Assembly: GCA_016288815.1 (NCBI GenBank)
Contig: JAEELF010000046.1
Span: forward strand, 1-64,000
Reading direction: 5' to 3'
DNA length: 64,000 nt
From: Ruminococcus sp.
Lineage (GTDB): Bacteria > Bacillota > Clostridia > Oscillospirales > Ruminococcaceae
Position numbers and translations under genes: made by a program. The notes below the pieces were generated by a model. The model did no database searches. It worked only from the letters and a program-made list of their open reading frames with translations, and was not told the DNA's origin. Shown here one piece after another: positions 26,012 to 35,392 of the stretch (position 1 is its first letter; every line of letters starts with the position of its first letter).

Positions 26012-26911
26012 TTAGTTCGTTTTTGAGATGAGATCGTAGGCGTACTTGAATATGTAGGTCTTGTTGATGACGTCGTGGTTGAAGAACAGCATCTCGTTGT
26101 TGCCGAGTATGACGTTCACGCGCACCATAGCCGCTGCGGCGATGACGCATACCGCGCCGATGAAGATACCCGTGAAGCCGCCCGCGATATGCTGACCGAG
26201 GGATACGAAGTCGCGGTTGTTCCTTGTGAGGGACTTCACGACCACGAAGGTCAGGAATATCGTCAGCGCGAACATGAGTAAGAAGCTGACTATCCTTACG
26301 ATATCCTTATACGGCTCTGCCGTGTAGTGGTCTGCAATGAATTCCGCAGCCTTTGTGCGGGTCTCGGGCTCCTGAAGATTCTTGATGAGAACGTAGATGT
26401 CCTCCTCTGTGCCCTCGCGGATATTCTTCGCGGCGGTCTCTGCGGAGTACTTGTTGAGGTATTTGCCCACAGCCTTGCTGATTATCTGGGCATAGCCCTC
26501 ACGCAGGTCATTGCTGAGCTTCTCGCGGCTGTTTATCTTGCCGGAGGTGTAGGCGTTGAGGTACTGATACATCCTTCCCTCGACGTCCTCGCCCTTGTAG
26601 TATATGTCGTCGAGCCTTCTGAAATCAATGATGATATTATATTTGTCATTGATGTACTGCTCGAGGTTATGGTTGAATTCCATTTCAGACAGGGCAGTGC
26701 TTATGTTCTTGACGTTGCTCGGTCTGACGAGGTTTTTCTGTATCGAGCCAGCCAGAGAGGTGCTGACTGACATGGAGATGACGGTCCCGACGAGAAAGCA
26801 CATCATCGCGATCATCGACTTGAAGATCCCCTTCCTTCCTGCGAGGAATATACACAGGAGCACTACTGCCGCTGCGATCGTATCATAAAACCACCAGAAT
26901 TGTGATCCCAT
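26012..26911 (-). CDS. CvpA-like membrane protein
   Basis: A protein of about 300 residues with two N-terminal hydrophobic helices, a long polar central part (about 50-200) and three C-terminal helices. The start DTIAAAVVLLCIFLAGRKGIFKSM and the late GGFTGIFIGAVCVIAA fit the CvpA (colicin V production) family, though the central loop is longer than in CvpA proper (about 160 residues). The start is uncertain: the AAAGGAGG at about 26945-26952 is far from both the ATG at 26911 and a TTG at 26926. It lies next to a DUF5711 gene, an arrangement that may reflect a shared envelope role. Confidence 0.7.
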   Translation of the reverse strand: MGSQFWWFYDTIAAAVVLLCIFLAGRKGIFKSMIAMMCFLVGTVISMSVSTSLAGSIQKNLVRPSNVKNISTALSEMEFNHNLEQYINDKYNIIIDFRRLDDIYYKGEDVEGRMYQYLNAYTSGKINSREKLSNDLREGYAQIISKAVGKYLNKYSAETAAKNIREGTEEDIYVLIKNLQEPETRTKAAEFIADHYTAEPYKDIVRIVSFLLMFALTIFLTFVVVKSLTRNNRDFVSLGQHIAGGFTGIFIGAVCVIAAAAMVRVNVILGNNEMLFFNHDVINKTYIFKYAYDLISKTN

Positions 26912-26964
26912 ATGCTGTGCGCGCAATCGGTGCTAACAACTGCGCTGCCTCCTTTCATGTTCCG

Positions 26965-28131
26965 TCAGCTTTCGTAGTCTATACGGTCAATTTTATTATA
27001 GCTCTTGAGGAAAATATGCTCGTCGCTGCGGACAAATCCGGTGTAGGAATCGCTCACGGAAGCCGTGGAGCGCAGTCCGCCGCTGAAATCGTATGTCCTT
27101 ATCTCATTCGGCAGGAGGACGTAAGCCAGTCCGCCGAAAACCGTCACATCTATGGAGGGTTCGCTGAGCTCCACGATAACAGGCTGCTTGTCCGGTCCGT
27201 CAAAGAGCACAGCGACGTACTTCCTGAGGTCATTGTTGTTGACGATGACCGCCGAGAGACCGCTCATGCTCGCGCCGCCGGCGAGCTCGCCGTCATAGGA
27301 GTAGGAGACCGTCTGTCTGCCGTTGTCGTCAACGTATGCACAGCTATCGTAGCCGAGCACGAAGGCTCCGCCGTCGAATGCGCTCACCTCGAGACCCAGC
27401 ATATCGAGCTTCTCGGAGTCCCATATGGAGCCGCTCTCCTTGAAGCTGATCTTCTTCAGACTGGTAACCATGGAGCCGTTCTCCGCCTCGATATAGCTGA
27501 GCACACAGCCCGAGCTCTCCGCGGTGAAGCTGATGTCGTAAACGAGCTCTATGCACTTGCGCTCGTAGATACAGGTGCCCTTCTTGTCAAAGACCGATAT
27601 CTCGCAGCTGTAGTTGTCGGAGGTCGTGGCGACTGCCGTGTAGCCGTCCGAGCTGAGCCGCGCGAAAAGGATAGTGCTGTCGAAGTGCTTTGTGTAGAGC
27701 ACCTCCTCCTCGTCCTCCACGCTGAGGTCGTCGCCGCCGAGTTCGAATAGGAGCGCGCGTCCTGCCGCGACTCTCAGCTCGGGGCTGGAGTATGTATGCT
27801 GTCTCTTGCCGAGCAGCTTACCGTCGGTGCCGTAGCAATAGAGGCTCGTATCTCCGAGCACGAACAGCTTCCCGGCGGAGTATTTCATCTGGTAATCAGA
27901 GCCGGATTCGATATCTATCGGGAAGTTGCCCGTTGCGAGCTGACCCGAATTGACTATCGTCCGGTACTGTCTGCCGATACCCTTCAGCTTGGGCAGCCAC
28001 TTGTCCTGACTGATGAAGAGAGCGGCGGCTATGCTGAGTATCAGTATGATAACGAGGAACTTTATGAGCCGTTTCTGTCTTTTTTTTCGGTTTTTGAGCT
28101 CGACTATGTCCTCTGCATCATATACCGGCAT
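26965..28131 (-). CDS. DUF5711-type membrane-anchored beta-propeller protein
   Basis: A 388-residue protein with a basic N-terminus, one transmembrane helix at about 24-41 and a large extracytoplasmic part made of repeated short strands with Ser/Gly/Asp turns (for example KLFVLGDTSLYCYGTDGKLL). The length and layout match the DUF5711 family, which is found in Clostridia and has no known reaction. A GGAGGG-type site precedes the ATG. Its neighbours are truA upstream and the CvpA-like gene downstream. An envelope-associated role is inferred. Confidence 0.75.
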   Translation of the reverse strand: MPVYDAEDIVELKNRKKRQKRLIKFLVIILILSIAAALFISQDKWLPKLKGIGRQYRTIVNSGQLATGNFPIDIESGSDYQMKYSAGKLFVLGDTSLYCYGTDGKLLGKRQHTYSSPELRVAAGRALLFELGGDDLSVEDEEEVLYTKHFDSTILFARLSSDGYTAVATTSDNYSCEISVFDKKGTCIYERKCIELVYDISFTAESSGCVLSYIEAENGSMVTSLKKISFKESGSIWDSEKLDMLGLEVSAFDGGAFVLGYDSCAYVDDNGRQTVSYSYDGELAGGASMSGLSAVIVNNNDLRKYVAVLFDGPDKQPVIVELSEPSIDVTVFGGLAYVLLPNEIRTYDFSGGLRSTASVSDSYTGFVRSDEHIFLKSYNKIDRIDYES

Positions 28132-28157
28132 TTAGTTCCCTCCTAACTTTTTGTTTT

Positions 28158-28913
28158 CTATCTCTGTAATTCTTCCTCGCTGTAGAACACGCGGTTCAGG
28201 TAAAGTCCGTGCGCCATAGCGGTCCTGCCGGCGCGGAGCCTGTCGCGTGCCGCAAGGATATCCGGGATATCGTCCGGGGAGAACTTCCCCTCGTTGACGT
28301 CGAGCAGCGTCCCGGCGATTATCCTAATCATATTATACAAAAAACCGTTGCCTTTTACAAGCATAAACACGGAATCTCCACTATTTTCTACCCTGAATGA
28401 GCAGATTGTACGAACTGTGCTCTTGACAGTTGTGCAATCAGCACAAAACGACGCGAAGTCGTGAGTCCCGACGAAATGTGCTGCCGCCTGACGAACCTTT
28501 TCGATGTCGAACGGTCTGCGGTAGTGGAACATGAGGTCTGGAGCGAAGGGATTCTTCGATTCGCTGCAGTGTATCTTGTAGACGTATTCTTTGCCCACGC
28601 AGTCGAATCGCGCGTGGAACTCCTCCGGAGCGTCCTCACAGCTGAGTATGGAGATGTCGTCCGGCAGCTCGCCGTTCACGCCCCTGACGAAGCCTCTGCA
28701 CGTTATCGTGCTCGAGGTCTTCACGTTGAAGCAGAAGTTGTTCGCGTGGACGCCTGTATCGGTCCGGGAGCAGCCTGTGATGGTCACGGGCTCGTTGAGC
28801 ACCTTCGAGAGGTGTTTCTCAAGTGTTGCCTGGACGGTCACAGCGTTGTCCTGCCGCTGGAAGCCGTGGTACTTAGTCCCGCGGTACGCTGTTATCACCT
28901 TGAGATTCCTCAT
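28158..28913 (-). CDS. truA: tRNA pseudouridine(38-40) synthase TruA
   Basis: A 251-residue RNA-modifying enzyme that isomerises uridines 38-40 in the tRNA anticodon arm. The catalytic Asp lies in GCSRTDTGVHA at about residue 50. The N-terminal ITAYRGTKYHGFQRQ and the late VKGNGFLYNMIRIIAGTL are family hallmarks. The ATG at 28913 follows GGAGG by 6 nt; a longer frame to 28976 only overlaps the upstream gene. The start lies 41 nt inside the end of the yfhO-like gene, which suggests coupled translation. Length is normal for the family. Confidence 0.96.
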   Translation of the reverse strand: MRNLKVITAYRGTKYHGFQRQDNAVTVQATLEKHLSKVLNEPVTITGCSRTDTGVHANNFCFNVKTSSTITCRGFVRGVNGELPDDISILSCEDAPEEFHARFDCVGKEYVYKIHCSESKNPFAPDLMFHYRRPFDIEKVRQAAAHFVGTHDFASFCADCTTVKSTVRTICSFRVENSGDSVFMLVKGNGFLYNMIRIIAGTLLDVNEGKFSPDDIPDILAARDRLRAGRTAMAHGLYLNRVFYSEEELQR

Positions 28914-31716
28914 GCTGCGCCTCCGGTAAGTCGTTTTCCATTGCTTTTTCGGATTCCTCCGCGAGCTCCTCCTCAAGTCTTGCCTGAGCCGCGAGAGCAG
29001 CCTTTCTGCGGGCTTTCCTGCGGTCGTAGTAAGCTATCAGGCAGCACAGCGCCGCGCTGATGAAGGTCGCGGCAAGGCCCGCGCCGAAGCCCTCGGGGGT
29101 GTATTCTATCCTTATCTCATGGGTGCCCTCGCTGACTCTCGCGCCGAGCATGGCGTTCATGACGGGCATGGTCTCGGTCTCCTCGCCGTCAACGTACACC
29201 CGCCAGCCCTTCTCGTAGGGCATGGAGAGGAAGAGGATACCGTCCTTCTTGGCGGTGACAGTTCCCTCGATCTGGGTGTCACGGAAGGAGGAAATGCTGA
29301 GCTGCTCGTCTGCGAGACGGTCGTAAGCCTCGCTGAAAAGCTCTTCCTTGAGCGCGTAGACCATGAGCTTTACGCTGCCCGTGGAGTGATCCTCCTTGGC
29401 GAAGAGCTCGATCTGAGCTATGGAGCCTGCCTTGCCGTTGCCCATGGGGAACACGACGGGGTAGTCCTTGATCTCGATAGGCTTGGAGCGAGAATTATCA
29501 ACGACGGAGTTGTCGCAGATGACGGTGACGTCCTCGAAGCCGCCGTTTGAGGCGTAGCCGTAGAGGTAGCCGTCAGAGACGCCGTAGAACCTGAAGACTA
29601 TGCTTGATTCACCGCTGTCCTTGTCGCGGGTATAGGAGAACGAGCCATAGCCGTTCTGGGTGACGTCGAGGTTGTTATACTCTATGGAGATAGGGTCGCG
29701 CTGTGCCTTGAAGACGCTGTCGCTGATGCCTGTCGCGAGCTTGAGTATCTGGTTCTGGTACTCGAAGGGATTTGCAGCCGCCTTGTCGGGGAGCTCGAGG
29801 ATGTCCTCGTTCATCATGAATCCGAGCGAGAGCGGGTACTTGTTCCTGTAGAGCATGACGCTGCCCGAGGAGCTTTCGAGCTGGAGAGCCATGTCCTCGG
29901 AGTTTATCGCGCCGGAGCGCGAGATGATGTATCTGACGCCGAGCAGTGAGTTCACCACAGGCGTGGAAGTGCGGTAGTAGTAGCGGTTGCCGGCTTCGGA
30001 GGCATACAGACCTATCCTGCGGGCGAAGCGTGATACGGAGACGTTAGCCGCCGACGAGAACTGCGATATGCCGTAGTAGCCGTAGAGGGCGCTGTCGTTG
30101 AGGGTGTAGGTGCTGGTCATCTCCGTGCGGTAGAACAGGGGATTCTTCATTTCCGAAGCCTCCGCGAGGAGCGTGCTGACCTCCTTTTCCCTTGTGGGGT
30201 AGGTGGAGTAGCTCGAGGTGCCGACCGTCCTTGCGCCGATGAGAGCGTTAGCGGTGAGCTCCGTCATGAGAGCCGCAAATATGAACAGGTTCATCAGCGC
30301 GGCGTGCAGCTTTTTGTTGCTGAGCGGCACGAGCTTAGCCGCAGTGAATATCAGCAGGAAGACTGCCGTGATTATCGCGGATTTCTTTACGGAGCCCGTA
30401 AATGCGAGCTTCTTGCCGTCCGAGAGATATTTCAGGAAGAAGACGGCGAGCGGTCCGAGCAGCATCGCTGCGAGCTGACCGACCTTTATGCCGTTCCTAT
30501 GCATTATGTCGTATGCCCTGAACGCCGCCGCGACCAGCACGAAGCAGAATATGAACGCAAAGCGGTAGGGTATCATGTTGGTGAAGTGGAAGCCGTGCCA
30601 GATGAAGTTCAGCTTGTTCCAGTTGCAGCTGACGGTTATCAGCGCGAGCATGAGCACCGTGGAGACTTTCTCGCGTATCTTTATGCCCTTCGAGAACAGG
30701 AACACGCCTATCAGCGTCACCGCGAGCATTCCGCACGCGAAGTTCGGGAGAGCCTCAGTCTCCTTGAAGGCGGGCTTGCTGTAGGAGAGGAGGTTCGCGA
30801 AGATATCCTTCCACTTATGGTAGAATTCGTTTTCCTTGGGGAATTTGTTGTTCACGCTGTAGGTGAGCTGCAATCCGAAGTACGCCGGGAGCAGCATGAA
30901 GCCCGCAAGTCCGGCACCGAGCAGCGAGGAGCGGATCATCACGATGAGCCTGCGAATGAACTGCTTCACGCCCTTGCACTCGATGACTCCCGCGGACAGG
31001 AACATGAACACCGAGAATATGCAGGTGAAGTACGCGATATAGTAGTTCGCGGCGAGCGATACAGCCAGCGCGAAGGTGTAGGTCTTCCACTTTCCCTCGC
31101 GGCACAGCGCCACTATGCCCATCATCACGAGCGGGAACAGCGCGACCGTGTCGAACCACATGACGTTCCAGTAGTAGCCGAGCATATAGCTGCACAGCGC
31201 GAACATGGACGAGAATATGCAGACCGAGAAGTCGCGGCGTCTGTATGTATAACGCAGGAAGCAGCTGAAAAGCGCTCCTGCGAAGCCTATCTTGGCTATG
31301 AGGATATAGGTCAGCGCGTCGCGGACGTGTGCTTCATTGAAGAACACGGATATCCAGTTGAGCGGGCTTGCCGCATAGTAGGATATCAGCGAGAGGAAGT
31401 TAGTGCCGAGACCGTTCTGCCACGAGTACAGGAACGAGCCTCCGGTGAGGAGCTTTTCGCGCTCCACGCGGAAGAACGGGTAGTACTGGTGCCAGAGATC
31501 CACCACGAGCATCTGCCGGTCGCCGAAGGGGTGTATCTGCTCCCGCGAGAAGGCATACAGCATGATGACCACGGGTATGAGGAACGACAGTGCAAAATAG
31601 AGCACTCCGCGCTCATACATCACATGGTAGAACTTCCCCTGACGGAAGTGCTGCCCGCGCAGTCTGGCTGAAAAAGCTATTCTGTTTTCTCCTGTTTTTT
31701 CTTTCTTTTTTGCCAT
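28873..31716 (-). CDS. YfhO-family multi-pass membrane protein
   Basis: A 947-residue polytopic membrane protein with about 12 hydrophobic helices and a large extracytoplasmic region (about 500-870). The N-terminal DLWHQYYPFFRVEREKL and GLGTNFLSLISYY are typical of YfhO/Bacterial membrane protein YfhO. In Bacillus, YfhO is linked to glycosylation of lipoteichoic acid, so a role in glycan transfer to envelope polymers is likely. The C-terminal tail is cytoplasmic and very acidic/basic (EEELAEESEKAMEND). It lies between ecfT and truA, a pair usually adjacent in Firmicutes, so it looks inserted there. Confidence 0.88.
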   Translation of the reverse strand: MAKKKEKTGENRIAFSARLRGQHFRQGKFYHVMYERGVLYFALSFLIPVVIMLYAFSREQIHPFGDRQMLVVDLWHQYYPFFRVEREKLLTGGSFLYSWQNGLGTNFLSLISYYAASPLNWISVFFNEAHVRDALTYILIAKIGFAGALFSCFLRYTYRRRDFSVCIFSSMFALCSYMLGYYWNVMWFDTVALFPLVMMGIVALCREGKWKTYTFALAVSLAANYYIAYFTCIFSVFMFLSAGVIECKGVKQFIRRLIVMIRSSLLGAGLAGFMLLPAYFGLQLTYSVNNKFPKENEFYHKWKDIFANLLSYSKPAFKETEALPNFACGMLAVTLIGVFLFSKGIKIREKVSTVLMLALITVSCNWNKLNFIWHGFHFTNMIPYRFAFIFCFVLVAAAFRAYDIMHRNGIKVGQLAAMLLGPLAVFFLKYLSDGKKLAFTGSVKKSAIITAVFLLIFTAAKLVPLSNKKLHAALMNLFIFAALMTELTANALIGARTVGTSSYSTYPTREKEVSTLLAEASEMKNPLFYRTEMTSTYTLNDSALYGYYGISQFSSAANVSVSRFARRIGLYASEAGNRYYYRTSTPVVNSLLGVRYIISRSGAINSEDMALQLESSSGSVMLYRNKYPLSLGFMMNEDILELPDKAAANPFEYQNQILKLATGISDSVFKAQRDPISIEYNNLDVTQNGYGSFSYTRDKDSGESSIVFRFYGVSDGYLYGYASNGGFEDVTVICDNSVVDNSRSKPIEIKDYPVVFPMGNGKAGSIAQIELFAKEDHSTGSVKLMVYALKEELFSEAYDRLADEQLSISSFRDTQIEGTVTAKKDGILFLSMPYEKGWRVYVDGEETETMPVMNAMLGARVSEGTHEIRIEYTPEGFGAGLAATFISAALCCLIAYYDRRKARRKAALAAQARLEEELAEESEKAMENDLPEAQHEESQGDNSVPRD

Positions 31717-31739
31717 AGCAGACCTTTCTGTTTTTCCTG

Positions 31740-32549
31740 TCAGAACGGCAGGAGCTTATCAGCGGCGATGATCCCCGCGAGGAAGAACACTGTCACAGCG
31801 AGGGCGACATAGTCCCTCCGTGCGGACTTGAGCTGACGCAGACGCGTCCTGCCATCTCCGCCGTTGTAGCAGCGGCATTCCATAGCCGTTGCGAGCTCGT
31901 CCGCACGTCTGAACGATGAAACGAACAGCGGGACGAGTATAGATACGAGATTTTTAGCCCTTGTGGTGAAGCTGCCCGAGTCTATCTCGGCGCCTCTTGC
32001 TTTCTGCGCGGAGATTATCTTGTCCGTCTCCTCGATGAGGGTGGGAATGAATCTCAGCGCTATCGACATCATCATCGCGAGCTCATGCACGGGGAACTTC
32101 AGTTTTTTCAGCGGCGAGAGCAGTCGCTCGATGGCGTCGGTGAGCGTAATGGGTGAGGTGGTGTAGGTCAGCAGCGAGCTGCCCATGATGAGCAGGACTA
32201 TGCGTGCCAGCATGAATACGCTGAGGTTCACGCCGCCCGTGGTTATCTTGAGGAACTTCCAGCTCCACAGCACATCGCCCGTGCCTACGAGGAAGAGGTT
32301 TATCAGCGCCGTTATGATGAGGAACGGCAGCAGCGGCTTCACGCTCTTCAGGAACATTTTGAACGGTATCCCCGAGAGCATTATCGCGAGGAAGGTGTAG
32401 AGCGCGCCTATCGCGAGGCACGCGAACTTGCTCCCCACGAAGAGCATTACGATGAAGATCAGTGTTATAACTATCTTGAAGCGCGGGTCGAGCTTGTGGA
32501 TAATGCTGTTTCCCGGGAAGAACTGACCTATGGTGATATCCTTCAGCAT
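31740..32549 (-). CDS. ecfT: Energy-coupling factor transporter transmembrane protein EcfT
   Basis: A 269-residue transmembrane scaffold of a group II ECF vitamin importer, with five or six helices. The start FFPGNSIIHKLDPRFKI is typical of EcfT. The two Ala-Arg-Gly coupling motifs are partly visible (KARGAEIDSG near residue 200; a second near MECRCYNGGDGRTR). It connects the two ATPases to exchangeable S-components, none of which is in this window. It starts one base after the stop of ecfA2, so translation is probably coupled. Confidence 0.93.
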   Translation of the reverse strand: MLKDITIGQFFPGNSIIHKLDPRFKIVITLIFIVMLFVGSKFACLAIGALYTFLAIMLSGIPFKMFLKSVKPLLPFLIITALINLFLVGTGDVLWSWKFLKITTGGVNLSVFMLARIVLLIMGSSLLTYTTSPITLTDAIERLLSPLKKLKFPVHELAMMMSIALRFIPTLIEETDKIISAQKARGAEIDSGSFTTRAKNLVSILVPLFVSSFRRADELATAMECRCYNGGDGRTRLRQLKSARRDYVALAVTVFFLAGIIAADKLLPF

Positions 32550-32550
32550 A

Positions 32551-33414
32551 TCACTGGCCCTCCCTTCTGCCGAGCATCTTCAGCAGCAGCTCCTTCGCGT
32601 AGCCGACCGTGTAGACTTCCTTGTCCTGCGCGATACCGCGCTTTTTCAGCTCCATGAAGACTCTCGTTATCTGCGGGACGTCCAGACCTATCTGCGATAT
32701 CTCCTCAGCGCGCGCGAAGACCTTTTTGGTCTCGTCGAAGCAGAAGAGCTTCGCATTGTTCATGACGAGTATCCTGTCAGCGAAAGTCGCGATGTCCTCC
32801 ATGCTGTGGGAGACTATCAGGATAGTATTTTTAGTGCGCTCATGGTATGCCCTGATGTGGCTGAGGATCTTGTCCCTGCCGGCAGGGTCGAGACCTGCTG
32901 TGGGCTCGTCGAGAATGAGCACCTTCGGCTCCATAGCCATTACACCCGCGATAGCCACGCGGCGCTTCTGACCGCCGGAGAGGTCGAAGGGCGAGCGCTC
33001 GAGCAGTTCCTCGGAGAGCCCGATGTCGTTCGCAGTCTCGAGGACGCGGCGCTTTATCTCAGCCTCGTCCAGCCCCATGTTCTTGGGCCCGAAGGCGATG
33101 TCGCGGAAGACGGTCTCCTCGAATATCTGGTACTCCGGGTACTGGAAGACCAGCCCGACCTGAAATCTCACGTCGCGGAGCCTGTCCTTGTCCTCCCAGA
33201 TGTCGCGCCCGTCGAGGAGCACGCGCCCGGCGGTAGGTCTGAGCAGACCGTTGAAGTGCTGTATGAGCGTGGATTTGCCTGAGCCGGTATGACCCATGAC
33301 CCCGATCATCTCGCCCTCGTTTATCTCGAGGCTGACGTGATCCACGGCGGTTTTTTCAAAGGGAGTGCCCACGCTGTAGGTGTAGGTGAGCTCCTCCGTT
33401 TTCAAAATTGACAA
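32551..33414 (-). CDS. ecfA2: Energy-coupling factor ATPase EcfA2
   Basis: A 287-residue ATPase with Walker A GHTGSGKST, Q-loop VFQYPEYQIF, signature LSGGQKRR, Walker B VLILDEPTA and switch His in VSHS. The usual frame extends to 33582, but a TTG at 33414 lies 8 nt behind an AAGGAG and starts the conserved SILKTEELTYTY. The extra upstream codons run through the 7-nt repeat and are not credible. It is paired with EcfA1 in the standard order ecfA1-ecfA2-ecfT. Confidence 0.92.
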   Translation of the reverse strand: MSILKTEELTYTYSVGTPFEKTAVDHVSLEINEGEMIGVMGHTGSGKSTLIQHFNGLLRPTAGRVLLDGRDIWEDKDRLRDVRFQVGLVFQYPEYQIFEETVFRDIAFGPKNMGLDEAEIKRRVLETANDIGLSEELLERSPFDLSGGQKRRVAIAGVMAMEPKVLILDEPTAGLDPAGRDKILSHIRAYHERTKNTILIVSHSMEDIATFADRILVMNNAKLFCFDETKKVFARAEEISQIGLDVPQITRVFMELKKRGIAQDKEVYTVGYAKELLLKMLGRREGQ

Positions 33415-33468
33415 TTTATGATCTCCTTGCTGTTTACTGAATGGACAGAATAGTTTTTGGGTGCGTCC

Positions 33469-33503
33469 CTGACAGCTGACACCTAAGGCCTGACGCCTAA
33501 CAG
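33469..33503. repeat. Tandem 7-nt repeat, locus 1
   Basis: Five consecutive imperfect 7-nt units, consensus CTGACAC on the plus strand (GTGTCAG on the minus). The array spans the ecfA1 stop codon at 33483-33485, so the last six sense codons of ecfA1 lie within it. A second array is at 37993-38027. A different use than coding is suggested by its occurrence in both a coding and a non-coding place. Confidence 0.75.
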
Positions 33504-34334
33504 ACGTACCAGCGCTTCCACGCATTCCTCCTCGGAGATTATCTCCGGGGAGATGTCGCAGCCGGCTTTTTTCAGCTCCCATGCGAGCTCCGTGACCTGC
33601 GGGACGTCGAGACGAATCTTTTTCAGCGTATCGACCTGCGAGAACACCCTCTCGGGCTTGTCATCGAGGACCACGCGCCCTTTGTCCATGACCACTACGC
33701 GCCCGCACTGTGCGGCTTCGTCCATGTAGTGCGTGATGAGGATTATGGTTATGCCGTGCTCGCGGTTGAGCATATGGACCGCCGCGAGGACTTCCTTGCG
33801 TCCCTGCGGGTCGAGCATTGCGGTGGGCTCGTCGAGGATTATGCACCTGGGTCTCATCGCGATTATGCCCGCGATAGCCACGCGCTGCTTCTGTCCGCCG
33901 GAGAGCTGGCTCGGCGAGTGCAGGCGGTATTCGTACATATTCACGGCTCTGAGCGCGTCATCGACCCTCTGCCGCATTTCCTCATACGGCACCCCGAGGT
34001 TCTCCAGTCCGAAGGCGACGTCCTCCTCGACTATCGAGGAGACTATCTGGTTGTCCGGGTTCTGGAAGACCATTCCCGCGCGCTGGCGAAGCTCAAAGAG
34101 CCTGCCCTCGTCGGCGGTGTCGATGCCGTCCACGAGCACTTTCCCGCTCGTGGGGACGAGTATGGCGTTGATATGCTTGGCGAGGGTGGATTTTCCCGAG
34201 CCGTTGTGTCCGAGCACTGCGACGAATTCGCCCTCGGCTATGTCAAGATCAATGCCCTTCAGCACCTCCGCGGGCTTTTCGCTCTCGGTGTCGTAGCTGA
34301 AGTGCAGATCCCTGATTTCGATAATGTTACTCAT
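33483..34334 (-). CDS. ecfA1: Energy-coupling factor ATPase EcfA1
   Basis: A 283-residue ABC ATPase with Walker [11 protein letters not shown]-loop [10 protein letters not shown], signature LSGGQKQR, Walker [10 protein letters not shown] and switch His in LITHY. It pairs with EcfA2 and powers EcfT-based vitamin import. The C-terminal residues LLGVRP are encoded by the 7-nt tandem repeat, which suggests the original end was altered by repeat insertion. It overlaps no neighbour; the DUF6440-like gene ends 4 nt upstream. Confidence 0.94.
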   Translation of the reverse strand: MSNIIEIRDLHFSYDTESEKPAEVLKGIDLDIAEGEFVAVLGHNGSGKSTLAKHINAILVPTSGKVLVDGIDTADEGRLFELRQRAGMVFQNPDNQIVSSIVEEDVAFGLENLGVPYEEMRQRVDDALRAVNMYEYRLHSPSQLSGGQKQRVAIAGIIAMRPRCIILDEPTAMLDPQGRKEVLAAVHMLNREHGITIILITHYMDEAAQCGRVVVMDKGRVVLDDKPERVFSQVDTLKKIRLDVPQVTELAWELKKAGCDISPEIISEEECVEALVRLLGVRP

Positions 34335-34337
34335 TAT

Positions 34338-34556
34338 TTATCCTTTTAGCTTTTCTATTTCATCTTCGGACATGATGACGGGCTGTCCGTCGTGCCCGAG
34401 GAGAGGGGTCATGCCTCCGCAGTCGCCCCGTTCGGAGCAGTAGATGTAGTTCACTCCGGTGACCCTGTCCACCCATATCTCGACGTGGTGAGTGCTCTCC
34501 TGCGAGAACGTGTCGCCCTGTGTGTAGACTCTGATGAAACGGTCATTTTTTGCCAT
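34338..34556 (-). CDS. Small DUF6440-like protein
   Basis: A 72-residue protein with no signal or membrane segment. It has WVDRVTGVNYIYC in the middle and PLLGHDGQPVI near the end, a pattern typical of DUF6440 proteins in Clostridia; function unknown. A single CSERGDCGG pair of cysteines is notable. The start overlaps the end of the upstream gene by 14 nt, suggesting coupled translation. Confidence 0.7.
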   Translation of the reverse strand: MAKNDRFIRVYTQGDTFSQESTHHVEIWVDRVTGVNYIYCSERGDCGGMTPLLGHDGQPVIMSEDEIEKLKG

Positions 34557-35289
34557 TTTCTGCTCCTTCCTGTATGTTGTTTACCGTGCGCCGCTTCCAT
34601 ACGGCATTTCTTATTTTTGATATTATGAGGGCTATCATCAGCAGCGGTATGCCGATGACGACCGCCCAGAACGCGATGTTCGCTGCGGGAGACGTCCCGA
34701 AAATTCGGAAGGTCAGTTTATCGCCGTCCGCGATGAGCGCGTAGGGACTGCTCATGCTCCACGAGCGCTTCGCCTTGCCGGAAACTCCCAGTACATTGCC
34801 GCCCTTGTCCACATACGCGACCCTGAAGGCGCCGTACTTCTCCCACACGTTCTCAAAGTTCATGCTGCTGAGCTTCATTATGGCGTGAGGATAGTCGCCG
34901 GGCTGCTCGTTGTACTCGCTGTCCCAGATGACGAAGCTCTCCACACAGCGGTAATGCAGGCTCATGCTGACATAGCCGTCCTCGAAGTACTGCGCTATCT
35001 GACTGTTTTCTGTGATATCGAGCGGCTTTGTCACTTCCTGTGCACCGCCGTCTGACGGGTATTCATAGCGGACATGGCACTGCGGCACATTCCGGTCTGA
35101 GACCTCACAGTAGTCGGGGTCTGACTTATCGAGCCTTATCAGCACATCGACATAGTACGTTCCTTCCGGCACGCTTTTCTTTTGTATGTCGAGGCTGTGC
35201 GGGTCGAAGTCGAGCGCATACGCTCCGAGCGGGACGATACACAGCAAGGTGAGGAGCGCCGCGAATATTGCGCAAAATCGTTTTTCCAT
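34543..35289 (-). CDS. Secreted/membrane-anchored protein of unknown function
   Basis: A 248-residue protein. A signal peptide is clear at residues 1-25 and a C-terminal transmembrane helix at about 205-225 precedes a short basic tail, so most of it lies outside the cell. The outer domain is beta-rich, with two Cys (about residues 61 and 70, in YCEVSDRNVPQC) that could form a disulfide. I do not recognise a family. It is followed by the DUF6440-like gene with a 14-nt overlap. Confidence 0.75.
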   Translation of the reverse strand: MEKRFCAIFAALLTLLCIVPLGAYALDFDPHSLDIQKKSVPEGTYYVDVLIRLDKSDPDYCEVSDRNVPQCHVRYEYPSDGGAQEVTKPLDITENSQIAQYFEDGYVSMSLHYRCVESFVIWDSEYNEQPGDYPHAIMKLSSMNFENVWEKYGAFRVAYVDKGGNVLGVSGKAKRSWSMSSPYALIADGDKLTFRIFGTSPAANIAFWAVVIGIPLLMIALIISKIRNAVWKRRTVNNIQEGAENGKK

Positions 35290-35319
35290 TGCTGCTCCTT
35301 TGGACTATCGGTAAATCGG

Positions 35320-35348
35320 GGTGCGGACCGCCGGAGGCGGCCCCTACA
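35320..35348. repeat. REP-like palindrome, copy 1
   Basis: A short GC-rich hairpin (5-bp core CCGCC/GGCGG, extended by two pairs past a mismatch) flanked by CCCCTACA. On the reverse strand it reads TGTAGGGGCCGCC, matching the plus-strand TGTAGGGGCGGCG of copy 2. It lies between the secreted-protein gene and the methyltransferase gene. Confidence 0.65.
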
Positions 35349-35392
35349 AGAAATAACAACGCGAGCCATATGTGGCGTTTGGGTGGTATTTC

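Noticed and set aside
30304..31671. A 455-codon plus-strand frame over the YfhO-like gene
   Set aside because: Its product is full of Glu/His/Arg without any domain; the minus-strand membrane protein explains the region.
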